This document shows, piece after piece, positions 33,895 to 46,849 of a stretch of 64,000 nucleotides of DNA. Position 1 is the stretch's first letter; every line of letters starts with the position of its first letter. Both the position numbers and the translations under genes were made by a program. This DNA is from Hyalella azteca (taxonomy: Eukaryota; Arthropoda; Malacostraca; Amphipoda; Hyalellidae): NCBI RefSeq assembly GCF_000764305.2, contig NW_025940754.1, positions 248,001 to 312,000 on the forward strand. The letters are read 5' to 3'. Below the pieces are notes generated by a model. It had not been told where the DNA came from and made no database searches. It worked only from the letters and a program-made list of their open reading frames with translations.

Positions 33895-34165
33895 TACCGA
33901 TGTTGCAGACCACAGCTGATAATATTTGCTCAAAGAGAAGATTTTGCATGCCAAGGTTGACAATACGAAAGCAGGTGATGCAAACTATATACGGTGGGAA
34001 AAATGTGCTACTTCACGCAGATGTTACAATCCAACGTGAATTATGTAGTACAGTAAACAGGTGTTGCGAGCCACGGAGAAAATATACGATATGGACCAGA
34101 AGCTGTGAGTCAATATTGGCAATATATGTGCTACAGAGCACAGATGTTGCAAACCTTTTTACAAA
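33895..34165. repeat. Very degenerate repeat, about 40-bp period
   Basis: A pattern of TGCTACxxxxCACAGATGTTGCAAxCC recurs in diverged form at about 33928, 34007, 34045 and 34128, mixed with AATATACGAT/AATATATGTG-like segments. Spacing is close to 40 bp or twice that. The similarity is weak, so this is a tentative call. Two overlapping frames (33900-34310 and 34105-34461, plus) cross it and are probably a consequence. Confidence 0.35.
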
Positions 34166-37100
34166 TCATTCAATGCGTACACAGAAGCTGCAGGCTGCGA
34201 TCAAAAAGATGCGATGCGGGATGCAGAAATGGATCACGATCACTTCAAAGCGAGTTGAGCAACAATATCCGCCACACAATCAGCAACTTTTCGCAAGATC
34301 ATCGTCCTAATTGCCATTCATCAAAGAACTTCCCGATCGAACAAAGTTTCCGGCGCAGCCTAATTGCACTCAAAGAATCGCTGCAGCATTTCTCCCGTCG
34401 CTTGATCGCACCGATTTGTTCTGTTTACAAAACAATTTGGAAAAGAAACTTCCAAGGCTAAGAATGATCTGTTGGTGTTTTTAATAGTGTACAAAGAACA
34501 AATATCAATCATTTTTTTTCAATATGAGTTATGTGATTCCTAGTAGAAGATTTGATTTATATATGAACCACCGAGAAATTCCAGAAAATTCAATTTAAAA
34601 TAAGCAATTCACTGGCTACCTGGTGGACTAAAACGCATCCCTATCAAAAAATATAGTTGAGTTAGTCGTGGCCATCCCAATACTCTATCGTGAACAAATT
34701 TAAGCAACCATAACATATTGATCAGCCTACATTGAACTCTACTTCCTCTCTAACAATTTCCTTAGTAATTGCAGGAGAGCAAGGCCAACCATTAAATATG
34801 TATCATTCAATACATTAATATTCACGACTCCCAATTGGACTCTTATCCATTTTAAATGAACAAGTGTGTAGTAGAATTACAGCAGTACTGGGTGCGACCT
34901 CGAGCACAGTAATTGGTTCCGACATGAACAGCTTCTACAGCCAGCACACTTCGCATTCTTCAGGCCGAGACATATTTAGTTTCTAATCAGTTATACATTT
35001 GTAACTGTTAATAAATTATTTATTACCGTTTATTGGGTAACATTAATTATTATTTTTTTAGCTGTTAATGGTTGCTATCGGTTATTACATTATTTGAATA
35101 GATTTTAGTTTTTATCGGTTTTAAGTTATTTATAATCGGAATTTAGTACAGAAAAGTTTCAACTCAGCGGTGTTGCATAACAAGAAGGTAATGAAGGTAA
35201 TTTCTGATTATTGGGCCCTAAGGTGATATGATCGAAACTCATAGCCGAAGTCTCGATTGGGTGGTTAAGTATATTTGATCTTCTTTTATTATAGAAATAA
35301 ATACCAATGTCCAATAAATTTTATAATAATTATTATAGATTATTTCGCTAGATGTTTCAGCGAAAAGGTTAAATAATTTTAAGGAAGGATCATTTCACGT
35401 CACTTTTATTTCTTCATGAATTTATCCGTTCATATTTTATGCTTTTATTATGAATCATGATAATTATTATGAATTATGTACTTAAGTCTGACGTCATCAG
35501 GTTGACAGAATACTGCAGAATGTACTCATGTGAACTAGATTTTCAATTTAATTATTATTTGTTTTATTTTATTTATTGTCTTTATTTCCAATTTAATCAC
35601 ATTATATATAAATGTAATGCATATGTGCATTAAAACACTAGAGGAAGCTATAGTTGTAGACCATATTTCTAGTTAGATTTTTACTCTTTAATGATCGTTT
35701 TTTGTAAATTTTTTATTAATGTACGTCTTACCCAAAATCGTTTGGCATCAAAAATTCTACAAATGAACTAACTAGTTTCCTATTTTCATGATTATACGCA
35801 TTAAGCGGACCATAAGCAAACAATTGCTTCAAATACCATAGGCTGACAAATACATGTTTTCAGGGTGCCATAACATTACTGAAACACCTAAGAACGAACT
35901 CTGATAAGATGATATTGCCATACTCACAACATAAAGTTCCATTATTCGAGTGACCTCAGCATTAATGTATTCCATATCGCATGTAGGCGGCCCTTACCAA
36001 AGAATTTTTGTCCCTAAGCTCGTGAAACTGTCAGGAAAAAATAACTTTCGGATGATATCATCCAGGATCACAGTGCGGCAATTTATCATCATCGAGAACG
36101 CGAAAAACACGTCCACCTCGTACAATTTCCAAATTCCAACGATAACACCAAAATTTTTTAATTAAATTTTCTCAAGATTTCCAGCATGCGAGTTTAAATG
36201 AAATTTTAGCCGAAAAATTGCGGGGATGTTGATAGGAGAGTATCTTGGGTAATGGCCAATTGAAGGTCTTATTACTAATGCACTTTTGCAGTTTATAGAA
36301 GCTTTTTGTGCGTAAAATTGGCGTTAGTAGGCGTTCAGTGCGTAATTTTTTTTTGCTGAACACAGGGATAAAATTTTGATTATTTTCATATTATCTTTTA
36401 TAAAAATTATAAATACGGCTGAAAAGTTCATATTTAAATTATAATTTTTTTTTATTAGGAACATGACAATGAAATAATAAATGTTCTCTATTCTGTTAAC
36501 ACTTCATAGCCGCAACGATGCCTGGCATGCGCTTCGTGATCTGTTTTTCCTTATTACATAATTTATTTATAATTGTTTCGCTTAATAATATTGCTAAGCT
36601 AAATTATAAGATTTATTTCTTAACTGACTTATGTTGATAAGTTTCTTTTTAGAGAACTTCATAATTAAATTAATCAAAAAATTAACTGATAGAAATTATG
36701 ATATACTCCCGCAAAGAAACCTTCAACAGCTAACACTTCAGAGAACAATAGGTAATTACCTCGCCACTATAACCTCTTCGAAAATCATCAAGCATAATTG
36801 ATTTCTGATTTTTCCGCCTGAAGTATTGAATAAGAAAGAAAATCAAGAAAAATTATTTTCTTAATTCCACTCAAAGTGATCAGCATTATTTTTGAAAACT
36901 TTTTCATGTTTTTATAACATTTTACTTTCAAAACTTCTTTTAAACACTTTTTCAAGTTATTTACTTGTTAGTTATTTATTTTTTTTATTTGTTAGTTATT
37001 TGTTAGTTATTTTTTTCTGAAACTCGATTTCTTTACAGCACTTTCGCCCTATTTGATCGTTGCTCTGCCACTGCAGCAGCGCAAACGCGATTAAATGCCA

Positions 37101-38934
37101 GCTACAATTGCAGGAAAAACGTACGATCCTCCAGAAAAAGAAAGTAGCACCATGGACGGATATGTAAAACCAGCCTCCAAACATAGCCATGGAGTTTCAT
37201 AAGAGGAACATCTTTTTCAATTCACTAATGCAGACGAGGTGCTGCGAGGCGTTATTATGTTTATAACACTGGCGCTCCAAGTCGACATTGAGTTGGACGC
37301 TGAAGTATATCGCGGTACCTCCAAAGGGCTCCAGATTATAAATAAAATATTAACGCGCATTTAAGCCAAGTGTTTATAAAAGCAGGTCTTCATTATTTGA
37401 CATCGTGAAACCTTTTTGGGTGAAAAAAATCAGTAAAAGTTCTCCAGATATTTACCTTAAACTCCTCTTCTTGAGTTTAAATTTGCTCAATTACCAAATT
37501 TCATTCATGTTAAAAACTCAAAAATATTCACTTATTTATCAAATTGTTGAATAATTTAAGGAGAATTGAGTATTCCATTAAAAATTTCAGTAAATATCAG
37601 ACTATAACATGTACATTTACTTACCAAATATTCATAATAACAATTGATTCAATTTTTTCTAATTGAAGACCACGCAACTCAAATAATTGACAATAATTGC
37701 AAGCATGTTCAATTAGTTTTGCACCAGAAAGTAGTGATTTACATTGCCCTGGATTTAACGTCAGAAGTCCTCCGGGAAGTTCACCGAACCCACGTTGGTT
37801 TGAGCAGCTAAACTGCGTTCGTTTGAAGCCACACGTTCTAAGCACAAGCGACTGCGTCTTAAGTTACAAATGAAGGAAATCATGAAATTCAACTCAAGTT
37901 GAAATGCATAGCCTCGTTGGCCCGCCTTCCTAATTTTTCGTTCATACCGACGGTTCCTTAAGATTTAACGCTCCAATATGGCGCTCAGAGTTCAGACCAA
38001 ACGCCTGTCTGGGAATAACATCACTAGGCCAGCAAAGAATAATATTGCTAAGCTGCCAGTAAAGTCGGACATTTAAGGCGAGGTATGCTGGTCTTCCTTG
38101 CGTGTTGCGAGGAATTAATGGCTGCACGAACAGAGCACCATTGCTCCCTAAATCCCAGTCCATAATAACAGGGAGCTTCAGCCACAACGCCGGTTTTGCA
38201 CGTCGGCTTGTGTCCATGTTTGCCCGAATAAACTGCAAATTTTTAGCTCTGGTTTGCTAAATTCAAAGGTAAGGCCGAAGCTTTGAATGTTTGAATTTTA
38301 CATTGAATGTTTGAATAGTACAGCATTCAATGAGCAGAGGTTGCCGCCCTACTAATGATTTATATTTAAATGGCACGGCTACTCAATTCGTGGTTTGTTT
38401 TCAAAGCAAAGAACATTTAGCAAAGCAGATCCAAACAGCGCTTTGAAGTTTCATTCCTGGACAAATTCCCTATGCTGAAATCACAAATCTTTAGAGGTTT
38501 CGTATTGAAAATTAGGTAATGTGGATGAGGCAGAAAAGAACAATTACTTAAATGAAGCTCGTTTCCAAAAATTAGGTTTCTATCCCATAGAGTGAGCCTT
38601 TTTTTAGAATTTAGATGGTTTATTTATACAAGATGGAGATAAATAATGTCTGAAAGTTAACAGTTAGAAAGAAGCCTAGGTCAATACAGTCTGCTACTTA
38701 GCTATAATGATCAAAGAGTCGTTTTTAAGTATGGGAGTAAATGTATAGTGTGTATTGTAGTGTATTCTCCACGTTTACTATTTCAAATCACTCTAGATTT
38801 TATTACGCAATTCTCATCACCATGAGTCAGTATTGTATTAAAGAACAGTCAAAACTCCTTAATTTTATTTCCAAAAATTTAGAAGCGGAAATGGCTAAGT
38901 TAAACGATGAGTACTGAAACAAATCGCCTTATAA
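34166..38934. other. Mostly AT-rich stretch without recognisable gene
   Basis: No gene is recognisable in about 4.8 kb. At 34635-34660 is CATCCCTATCAAAAAATATA, resembling the sequences near 21.5 kb and 42.0 kb. A GC-richer stretch at 37040-37200 follows TTTCTTTACAG (37028-37038, acceptor-like), but the frames behind it are short and interrupted. A 98-codon minus-strand frame at 37942-38238 has no known motif. The remainder is AT-rich. Confidence 0.45.
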
Positions 38935-39101
38935 TTTCCATATTGATGTAGGTGACCTCAATAACTTTCACATTTATTTCCATATTGATATATCTGAGCT
39001 CAATAACTATATATTTATTTCCATATTGATATAGGTGAGCTCAATAACTTACACGTTTATACCTCATATTGATGTAGGTGAGCTCAATAACTACACATTT
39101 A
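38935..39101. repeat. 42-bp tandem repeat, 4 units
   Basis: Four units of 41-42 bp begin at 38935, 38977, 39018 and 39060. The core is CCATATTGATGTAGGTGA followed by GCTCAATAACTxxACATTTA. Three units contain AGGTGA(G/C), which looks like a splice donor, but there is no exon context. The array lies about 150 bp before the 22-bp array. Confidence 0.92.
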
Positions 39102-39253
39102 TACGAATTGCAACAAGTTTTGAACTTCCTTCGATTCAGCACGCAATGATTTTTATCGATGGCCTTGTGTTGGTGAAATTGATACTTGGTCTTGCTTTGA
39201 TGTCAGGATGGCAATAAAAACGTCAGTCGGCGTTCAGTGCCTTCTTTTTATCA

Positions 39254-39708
39254 GCATGTGAGCTGGATGGCATCATGTGAGCAGAAGGATAGCGGCATGT
39301 GAGCAGGAGGATGGCAGCATGTGAGCAGAAGGATGGCAGCATGTGAGCAGAAGGATGGCAGCATGTGATCAGAAGGATGGCAGCATGTGAGCAGAAGGAT
39401 GGCAGCATGTGAGAAGAAGGATGGCAGCATGTGAGCAGAAGGATGGCAGCATGTGAGAAGAAGGATGGCAGCATGTGAGCAGGAGGATGGCAGCATGTGA
39501 GAAGAAGGATGGCAGCATGTGAGCAGGAGGATGGCAGCATGTGAGAAGAAGGATGGCAGCATGTGAGCAGAAGGATGGCAGCATGTGAGCAGAAGGATGG
39601 CAGCATGTGAGCAGATGGATGGCAGCATGTGAGCAGATGGATGGCAGCATGTGAGAAGAAGGATGGCAGCATGTGAGCAGAAGGATGATAGCATGTGAGC
39701 AGGAGGAT
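39254..39708. repeat. 22-bp minisatellite, about 21 units
   Basis: The unit is 22 bp with core GCATGTGAGCAGAAGGATGG. Variation is concentrated at three places: GAGCAG or GAGAAG, GAAGG or GGAGG or GATGG. Each unit contains CATGTG, an E-box (CANNTG). On the minus strand all three frames stay open over the array because the unit lacks stops there, giving a 22-residue repeat every 66 bp (for example HMLPSFCSHAAI). These frames begin or end in non-repeat sequence without a coding signature, so I do not call a gene. Confidence 0.97.
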
Positions 39709-39947
39709 TTAGCCCATCAATCTCAAATTGTATTCCTTGATTGCTAATTTTTTCTTTCAATTTAAGGATTCCATTGAATCAATTAGAACAAAGTCACATC
39801 ACGGGCAGAAATGTTAGTTCTCAAAATATGATTCCAACTGATTGCCTATTTAGATATTACAGCAGTGTGAGCGCCGGCGACGAGCCATACAGCGTCGGCG
39901 ACACTTGTCATTTTTTACTGTAATTTTAATAAAAATAGCCCTATACT

Positions 39948-39976
39948 AAATAGGGCTAACAGCGTTAGCCCTATTT
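39948..39976. repeat. Perfect hairpin, 12-bp arms
   Basis: AAATAGGGCTAA and TTAGCCCTATTT flank the five bases CAGCG. A third copy, ATAGCCCTA, precedes it at about 39935. It lies just after an AATAAAA at about 39928, but no transcript unit is established, so a terminator or processing role cannot be claimed. Confidence 0.8.
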
Positions 39977-40192
39977 ATTGTGTAAAGATAACCGGGCTCA
40001 AGGTTATATGAACAAATCCGAAAATGAAAACATCGAAAACTGTTTCATTTTACCTTTGTAAATGAACTAATTTGGCGATCATTCCTTGCACGTTATGTAC
40101 TATAATTAAAATTTAAGCATTGTTGAATTAGATAAAAAGACAAAATGCTGTTTTTTGAAATTACGAGCGATTTATGATTTAGTTGGTTGAAT

Positions 40193-40253
40193 GCATCTAT
40201 CTATAGATGCAATGTGCATGCAATATATAGTACAATGCAATATATAGTACAAT
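40193..40253. repeat. 18-bp palindrome followed by a 2 x 17 bp direct repeat
   Basis: GCATCTAT-CT-ATAGATGC occupies 40193-40210. Ten bases later GCAATATATAGTACAAT is present twice in perfect tandem (40220-40236 and 40237-40253). No function is evident. Confidence 0.85.
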
Positions 40254-40369
40254 AATTTATGTATATATTTTTAGATTGCAAAATCTATCTTCCTTCAAAA
40301 ACTCAAAAAAAAAAGACATTTTTTAGAAGACAAATACAGTCATACACGTGAAAATTTACATACATACAT

Positions 40370-40404
40370 GGGCAGCATACATGTAAAAAATTTACATGTT
40401 GCCC
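40370..40404. repeat. Hairpin with 14-bp stem and 4-base bulge
   Basis: GGGCA, a GCAT bulge and ACATGTAAA pair with TTTACATGT and TGCCC around an AAA loop. All 14 stem positions match. It is preceded by a TACATACATACATG tract. It could fold as a small RNA or DNA hairpin; it is too short for a typical miRNA precursor. Confidence 0.75.
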
Positions 40405-41270
40405 GGTGGCTCTAGCGGTGGCATTCGAGTCAGACTTTCGACCTGTCCAAATACGACCTCAGCTACGACAAAAACTGTCATTTTTCGTTGCAGCAAAAAT
40501 CCATGACACGCTATCCAAAAAGATCATCAAATTGTCCATTCTCTATTTATTGACTTATGGATTTATCAATATTTTTTGTAGCAAAATTTCGAGTTCGCAG
40601 CAATTTTTGCAAATGATTTGATATCAGCCCCTGACGAGCTCCAGCATACCTTCTGTAGGTGGAGCTCTGTTCTTAGCCGTTATTTTGCGCTAATTATTAA
40701 TATAGTTGATCTTTTGTTAAGTTTGATGTTATAAATTTATTGGGTCTTGGCATTGTGTCAGTGTTTCACCAGTTCTCTTTTTTATAAAATAAACAGGCGA
40801 TAACGATAAGTGAAGTGGATTCAAAATTCTTCAAGATATTACAGAAATGCTTGAATAAGTACTACTGTTCAGGATTACATCTTTTGTATTCTAAAAATTG
40901 ATACAGAATAATTAAATATCTTGACAATATTTTTTCATTATACATTTTATAAACGATATAATATATCATTATTCATTATATCCATTATATAGTATCATTA
41001 TTATCATTATCCAATTACACAGCATATCAACTAAATATGATGTAGAACGTGTAAAATCTATTGTAGAATACAGTTTCTGGAACCTTCTCATGGCATAATC
41101 TCAACTAGCATTGTTGAATGGAAGTAATGAGCCGTATTGTTGTTTCTATTTATATTAAAAATATTAATTGTTGATACGGAACCCTACATAATGCTTGGTC
41201 TATCCTAGTTAATAGAGACGGTAAATGATAAAAAATTGATATATGATATGAAAATTGTCTTATATGATGT

Positions 41271-41354
41271 GATATGATATGATATGATATGATATGATAT
41301 GATATGATATGATATGATATGATATGATATGATATGATATGATATGATATGATA
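41271..41354. repeat. Pentanucleotide microsatellite (GATAT)n
   Basis: About 17 uninterrupted copies of GATAT fill 84 bp, with imperfect copies just upstream (41238-41270). On the minus strand it reads as an open SYHII repeat, which is not evidence of a gene. Confidence 0.97.
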
Positions 41355-42002
41355 GGAGCGTATAAATGAGCAAAATTCATTCAATCAATTTTAATTTACT
41401 TAATTTAAATGAAAAATGGCAACTGTTTAATTTTTTCAACGGTGTTATTCTATTTAGACCTCTAATTAAATTTTCAATAGAAATAAGTAGAACTAATGAA
41501 CGAAAAAATGATTTCTATAATCATATGTATAGATTGTAATCATTTTTGATGCACATCACTCGCGAAGTGGGTAAAAATTATGCTAATTGAGTCATAAAAA
41601 TAGGAGCTACTGTATATTGTTCCTATTTCTAAAAATAGGGTAACAAATTCTGCTCACAATCACATATGCCGCATTTGAATAACAAAAACACACAACATCA
41701 TATAAATTTATTATTTAATGGATTCATTACACCGTAATGTAATTTGAAACGCAGAAAATTTAGACTTTAGAAGTTTGAAAATATAAACGTATATTATTGC
41801 AAATGAATTTATAACATTACAAATTTAACGGAGATCCTTTTTAGCCATCAATAAATTTAAGCCTAATTTTTGCAGGTCTCAAATTCATACGTTGCATTAT
41901 TCACTAACGGAACAAATTAATAATTCTCCTGAAATTATTATCTGCATTTCGCTGGATGACGCGAGGCAATGAAATTACAATTGAATATAACTAGTTATCC
42001 AG
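41355..42002. other. AT-rich stretch without recognisable gene
   Basis: Nothing recognisable between the microsatellite and the 35-bp-arm hairpin. Confidence 0.5.
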
Positions 42003-42083
42003 ATCCCTAACAAAATTTAGAGTCGCCCCAGCTTCTGATTTGGGGTACCAGAAGCTGGGGCGACTCTAAATTTTGATAGGGAT
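42003..42083. repeat. Long hairpin: 35-bp arms, 11-base loop
   Basis: The left arm 42003-42037 and the right arm 42049-42083 are reverse complements at 34 of 35 positions, separated by ATTTGGGGTAC. The stem is GC-rich near the loop (GAGTCGCCCCAGCTTCTG) and AT-rich outside. The outer part, ATCCCTAWCAAAATTTAGAG, resembles the sequences at about 34640 and 21490-21508. It may be a head-to-head pair of repeat ends or a foldback element. It is much longer and better matched than chance would give. Confidence 0.93.
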
Positions 42084-45000
42084 GTCTGCAAATAAACTTG
42101 TAAATATTTACAGCAGCTTTGACGTGCCTTAAATTATCCAGCCTGTGATCACAGTTGATCCGGAAGTCACCGATGCATTGCACAATTTGAAACGATATCA
42201 ATGGTATTTTTTTGTGATGACCAGGGGATCTTCAGCCTGAGAAATAATAGGGGTGGAAATTGGTGATAGGAAATAATTATTTACGCAAATTTTTCGAGAA
42301 ATGCTCAATGAAAAATTGCTTAGAAATCTTATTGCGATTGGATGGGAAAAATATTAATAATAATGCTAATAATCGCAAAATAATTTTGATAATAATTTCT
42401 AAAATTATTATGATCATAACAATAATGATAAGATTATTTAGAATGATAACATATATAAAAAATAATTGAGCTTTGATAATATTACTGCAATATCGTTCCT
42501 ATAGCTCATTTATGCCATTTCTGCTGATGTCGCTCATTTAAGTCTACTAGCAATTCTAATAACATGCAGATAGTAATGAGGGAAATTTAACCTGCAAATA
42601 AAAATGGCTGACTCACTTAAGACGTACGACACCTACGTAACTTAACTAAAGCATTACAAGTGGCGCTAGAATTGAACGTTGTTCTGTTACAGAAGGGGAA
42701 GCAAGTCCCCTTTCCTGCTCCGATCCTCTAGATTAACTTTAATACGGTCGTTTTTCTCCATTCCTTGTGGGGTAACTTCAACATTTTCTTACCAAACCTC
42801 CAATTTGTGCGTCCGCTGAAGGAGTTCTTTGAACTGACGGTTGGTCTTTCCTTAGCAATTGTTTGCTGAATTCGTTTCTATTCATACCCTGTGGTGGTGA
42901 GTTTGCATCATAAATGTTCAATCTGTACGGTTATATTTTTCTATATTGTATATGCGTTGAAGTAAATACTGTACACAAGGCTATTTTATCGGGGAAAATG
43001 TGGCATTGAAAAGCGACTTGTGTACAGTATTCAACTCAGACTTGGTGGTCAATAGAAAAAAATACAGAAAAAATAATAGCTCGGAAGAAATGAGAGTAAA
43101 AAATTTGGCTGTGTGCGCGAATAAATAAAATAAAGTAAATCGGGGAAATAGAAAATTGGGAAGCAAAATCAGACTGAAACGTAGCTTTATTCAACACCTC
43201 TTTACTCAATGTGGCCCGGTTAAAATATGCATTAAACACAATATTCTTCTCGGCTCTAATGTCAGGTGCTTTGAAATTATTAATTAAAACTCCATAAGAT
43301 CAATGTCCATCAATTGAAACGAATCTCAATTAGTAATTATGATTTTCATATTGTCATATTGTGTGTCATATGAATGTTTGCATCTAACATAAATGAAATT
43401 GTAACATGAAAATCTCAAATAAAAGCCGGAGCTCAGGTTTGGCCCGATAATTGGAATCACTGACCCCGGTGCTCGAAATGGACAGGATTCAAAATTTTAT
43501 TATCGTTCAGGAAATATTCCCAATTTATGAATCAGCTAAAAATTCCTTATTTTTATTGCGATCACCTGCGCACATGCAAGGCTTAACTAATTATTTTAGA
43601 GCAATTAGCGCTTCTACGCTTGTAGCTGTAATTTTGCTATGAATATAACAAGCAGATGTGAGCTGAGGGCTGTGTCGCAGCTGTGTAGCCTGCACAATGA
43701 AAGCTCTCGTGAGAGATCAGGTATAATTTTCTTTGTATAACAACGATGAAAAATTATTTTCATCAATTTAAATTGAACTGTAAAAGTACCAACACTCCCA
43801 AGATATGAAATCAGTGGAATAAAGAAATCCGTCCATTTTTAACGGTACTTCTCGAGAGACAAACTCAGATGATATTATTATGTTAGGCATTGTTCCTTTA
43901 TCGGCGTTGTTATTCCAGCATTTAAAAGTCATTAAATTTGAACACATGAACTGGAATTGCCAACACAGGAACAATTTAAAGTCAGTCAATTGACATACAC
44001 TTCATCGCAGTTCGTAACAACATTCAGCAGCCATGATAGGCAAGTTTTATAACGTTGATGATGAGCTACACAACACAAGAGGGAATGTCCGTGCAATCAT
44101 CACATGCAGTTCAGGAATTTTTCGGGTCATTAACCGTTGTTTTTAAAGCATTACTTTGAGCATAATGTTATGTTGTATTCTCAACTCTAAAACCTAAAAT
44201 CCAGAATAGCGTTCATTTAAGAAATACACAACAGGAATGAATTCTTCGACATTAAACTAAAGAGTCACTGATGATCATGAGAAGGTTTTATTCTGAAACG
44301 GGCAAATTTCGAAGACGAGATGTTTAAAATTCGCCTACGAGAAAAAAATATTGTAATTAGTTTTCATAATGCATTTCAAGATGTTAGTGACATTTTCGAT
44401 AACAGTAAATTTAAATATAATATTTGCGCAAGTAGTAATTATCTAAAAGTCATATTCTTACTTTTTTTTACAAATTTAGGCTCCATGCTTTTGACTACTT
44501 CGCGGAATTACGAAGGACAAATAATAACTTATTTTATGAGTGAAGTTACCGGTGCTACCTGCCACCTTGCGCACTCATAAAATTCACTGGATCAGAATCG
44601 CATCGTTCGAGCAAGTGTTTAAATTAAATGGAGTCGCATTGTCCAAATAGTGACGCACATTCTTATCCACAGAATTTTTCAAATAGTAATGCAATCTCTT
44701 ACCCACAACACAACTGGGAACAGATGTAACGCTGATACGTCCTCTTGTAGGGTCATGTATAATAGACATAATAATAAAATACCTACACAATTATAAAAAG
44801 TGTATCGCTATTTAGAAGTAGACTCATTCATTTCAGTGAGTGTGTATGTTGCGGACTATTTAGTGCTTTACAGCGCAACTCTTGTCTATGGCAGGATTAA
44901 TTGAATACGCGTGCATCCAGGGTTCATTTTTGCTTTATATTCCCAGAAGTCAAGGTTTCTGAAAAAACCTGTACAAATACAAAATTTGTTCAGAGAAAAG

Positions 45001-46849
45001 GTTATTAAATTTATATACAATATTCAAAAATATTCAGGCAATTACAAAGGCTGTCAATAAACAGCAAATAAATATTCGAACATTAAAACTAGGCTCACCA
45101 AAATACGTTCTGATCTTAGTTAGGTCTTTACTCCGCAGCTGACAGATGACGAATGAACGAAAAGGTTTCGCAAGACCACAGAATTAAGCTAGTATCCTAA
45201 GACAAATGTTGCGTTCACAACAGTCTATGTGTCGGCCTTATCCTCTAGGGCTGGGAGTAGCAGACCTAAAGCTAGACGTCCTGCATGACTAAAGATGCTG
45301 AATAAATTAGCATGCACCTTTCGTCCCCCTCGAGGATGCAGTGTAGCGGGAAAATTGATTTATGTTCAAGTTTTCATGGTATCAGCCAGCAAGGCCTATT
45401 ATAAGTGGATAATATAAGACTTCTCAATGAATATTTCAAGACCAAAATTCAAAGATTTAAATTAAATATTGTAGTTAAGAATTAAAGAAAACCACAAGAC
45501 ATGATTAAATTAACATGAGTAACCGTACGTACTTTAATAATCCAAATAGCAAATTTAATGAAGTTTGACGCGATCATGATAAGGTTAAAATCGGGCTAAC
45601 GATTAATGCTCAGCAATACTTCCCAAGACTGACTTAAACGTTCATTTTAATCGTTAATTTTGAATCGTTTGGAGAAGTATAGCGGCTTGACAACTGAAAA
45701 GTATCTCAGACGAATATCTAGCCCGCTAGCTACAGCTGGAAAAACTAAAAGTAGCTGTTTTTAATGATAAACTAATTTGTAGGAATCGTACGTCGTGCAA
45801 TTCCGTGTTTTGAATGACTCACAACATTGTTTCATCACTTTCTCTTGTGCATGAATTGGATGGCGCATTTCGCCGTAATTCACGTAAACTGGTAACACGC
45901 TTCATTTATCAGCATAAATCAGGCAGATCGTAATCAGCGAGCTATCGCCCTGAGCTGCGCGCCGGCTACTGACAGTAAGCGTTTCATAAACGGAATTTTA
46001 TTTCGCGGAATTAAGTGCAATTATGTTTTATTGATTAGACATGAGCTTCAATTATGCTTAAATATCATTAGCATATTCAGCCAAGGTGTATATAGTTCAG
46101 GCTTGTCTCGTGATAACTTTGAAATCGACGTTGTTTCCAAAGAAATTAGTAGAATGTCATGTCGAGAATTTTAAACAAATTGCATTTCTTATTTAATCCT
46201 TTTCAATGGCTCTGTGATCATGTTTTGCTTCAAAATCTCTCGATGTAAAAAATACAACGCACGAGGAAAAGCCTTCCATGCCACAGACCAATGAATTAGA
46301 ATGACATGCTACCTGCGTGCTAGCAAACGTGAGCATCGTTAAGAACCAAAACGTTGGTTCTCGATGGTAGATTATATTTCTTGATGGTAGCTGAGGCCCA
46401 GCACCAGTTTTCAGTTCCTCATTGGACACAAACGCAGCAAATTGTTTAAAAATCCAGATTATATTCTCTTTTCAATGCTTAAATTTGTCCTTTTTAAATA
46501 AAGATAAGGGCAAACCTAGTCTTAAAAAAATAACTCTATCCTGTTGTTAATAAATTATGAATTAGTCTCAACAATCGCGAAAAAATGATTAATTATTCAC
46601 ATCTACCATTAAATCGCAAAACTTTTTATTTTAATCATACTGATTATAACTTACATCAAGTACACTCCACGTTAGTGATTACATGCCATTTAATTTGAAT
46701 CCAAGCTCAGTGGATTCGATGTAATGAGCACATAAATCCACATCACGCCCGTGTGATGAACTCGGCCGTGCGTGTGTCAGGCTCTGCGTTGACATCCAAC
46801 TGCTCTTTGGCACGCCATGTGCTAGCCAGCGTTTCTTTATTTCCGTTGC
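42084..46849. other. AT-rich stretch without recognisable gene
   Basis: No gene is recognisable in about 4.8 kb. At 42965-42979 and 43017-43031 lie perfect 15-bp inverted repeats (AATACTGTACACAAG) around 37 bases. An ATAATAATG-like simple tract lies at about 42353-42450. Frames at 43768-43989 and 44320-44580 lack motifs; the second ends amid AT-rich sequence. Nothing else is supported. Confidence 0.5.
42965..43031. repeat. Perfect 15-bp inverted repeat around 37 bases
   Basis: AATACTGTACACAAG (42965-42979) is repeated as its exact reverse complement at 43017-43031. No target duplication is obvious outside the arms and the interior has no coding content. It may form a stem-loop or be the ends of a tiny element. 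Confidence 0.8.

Larger units (their letters stand above)
39709..41270. other. AT-rich stretch with a cluster of small palindromes
   Basis: No gene is recognisable. Within about 460 bp are four small symmetric structures: 39948-39976, 40193-40210, the duplicated 17-mer at 40220-40253, and 40370-40404. A GC-rich direct repeat AGCGCCGGCGAC / AGCGTCGGCGAC lies at about 39870 and 39891. The rest is AT-rich with no supported function. Confidence 0.5.

Noticed and set aside
37942..38238. 98-codon minus-strand frame as an exon
   Set aside because: No known motif, no splice sites in register and no strong composition contrast.
39223..39760. Three overlapping minus-strand frames of 93-169 codons rich in Cys, His, Ser and Leu
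   Set aside because: They are the 22-bp array read in all three phases; no frame has independent support.
39928..39976. Hairpin after AATAAAA as a histone-type 3' end
   Set aside because: The stem and loop do not match the histone stem-loop consensus, and no histone frame precedes it.
40398..40440. tRNA- or SINE-like A box (GTGGCTCTAGCGGT) at 40405-40418
   Set aside because: No matching B box at the right distance and no cloverleaf; the similarity is limited to about 12 bases.
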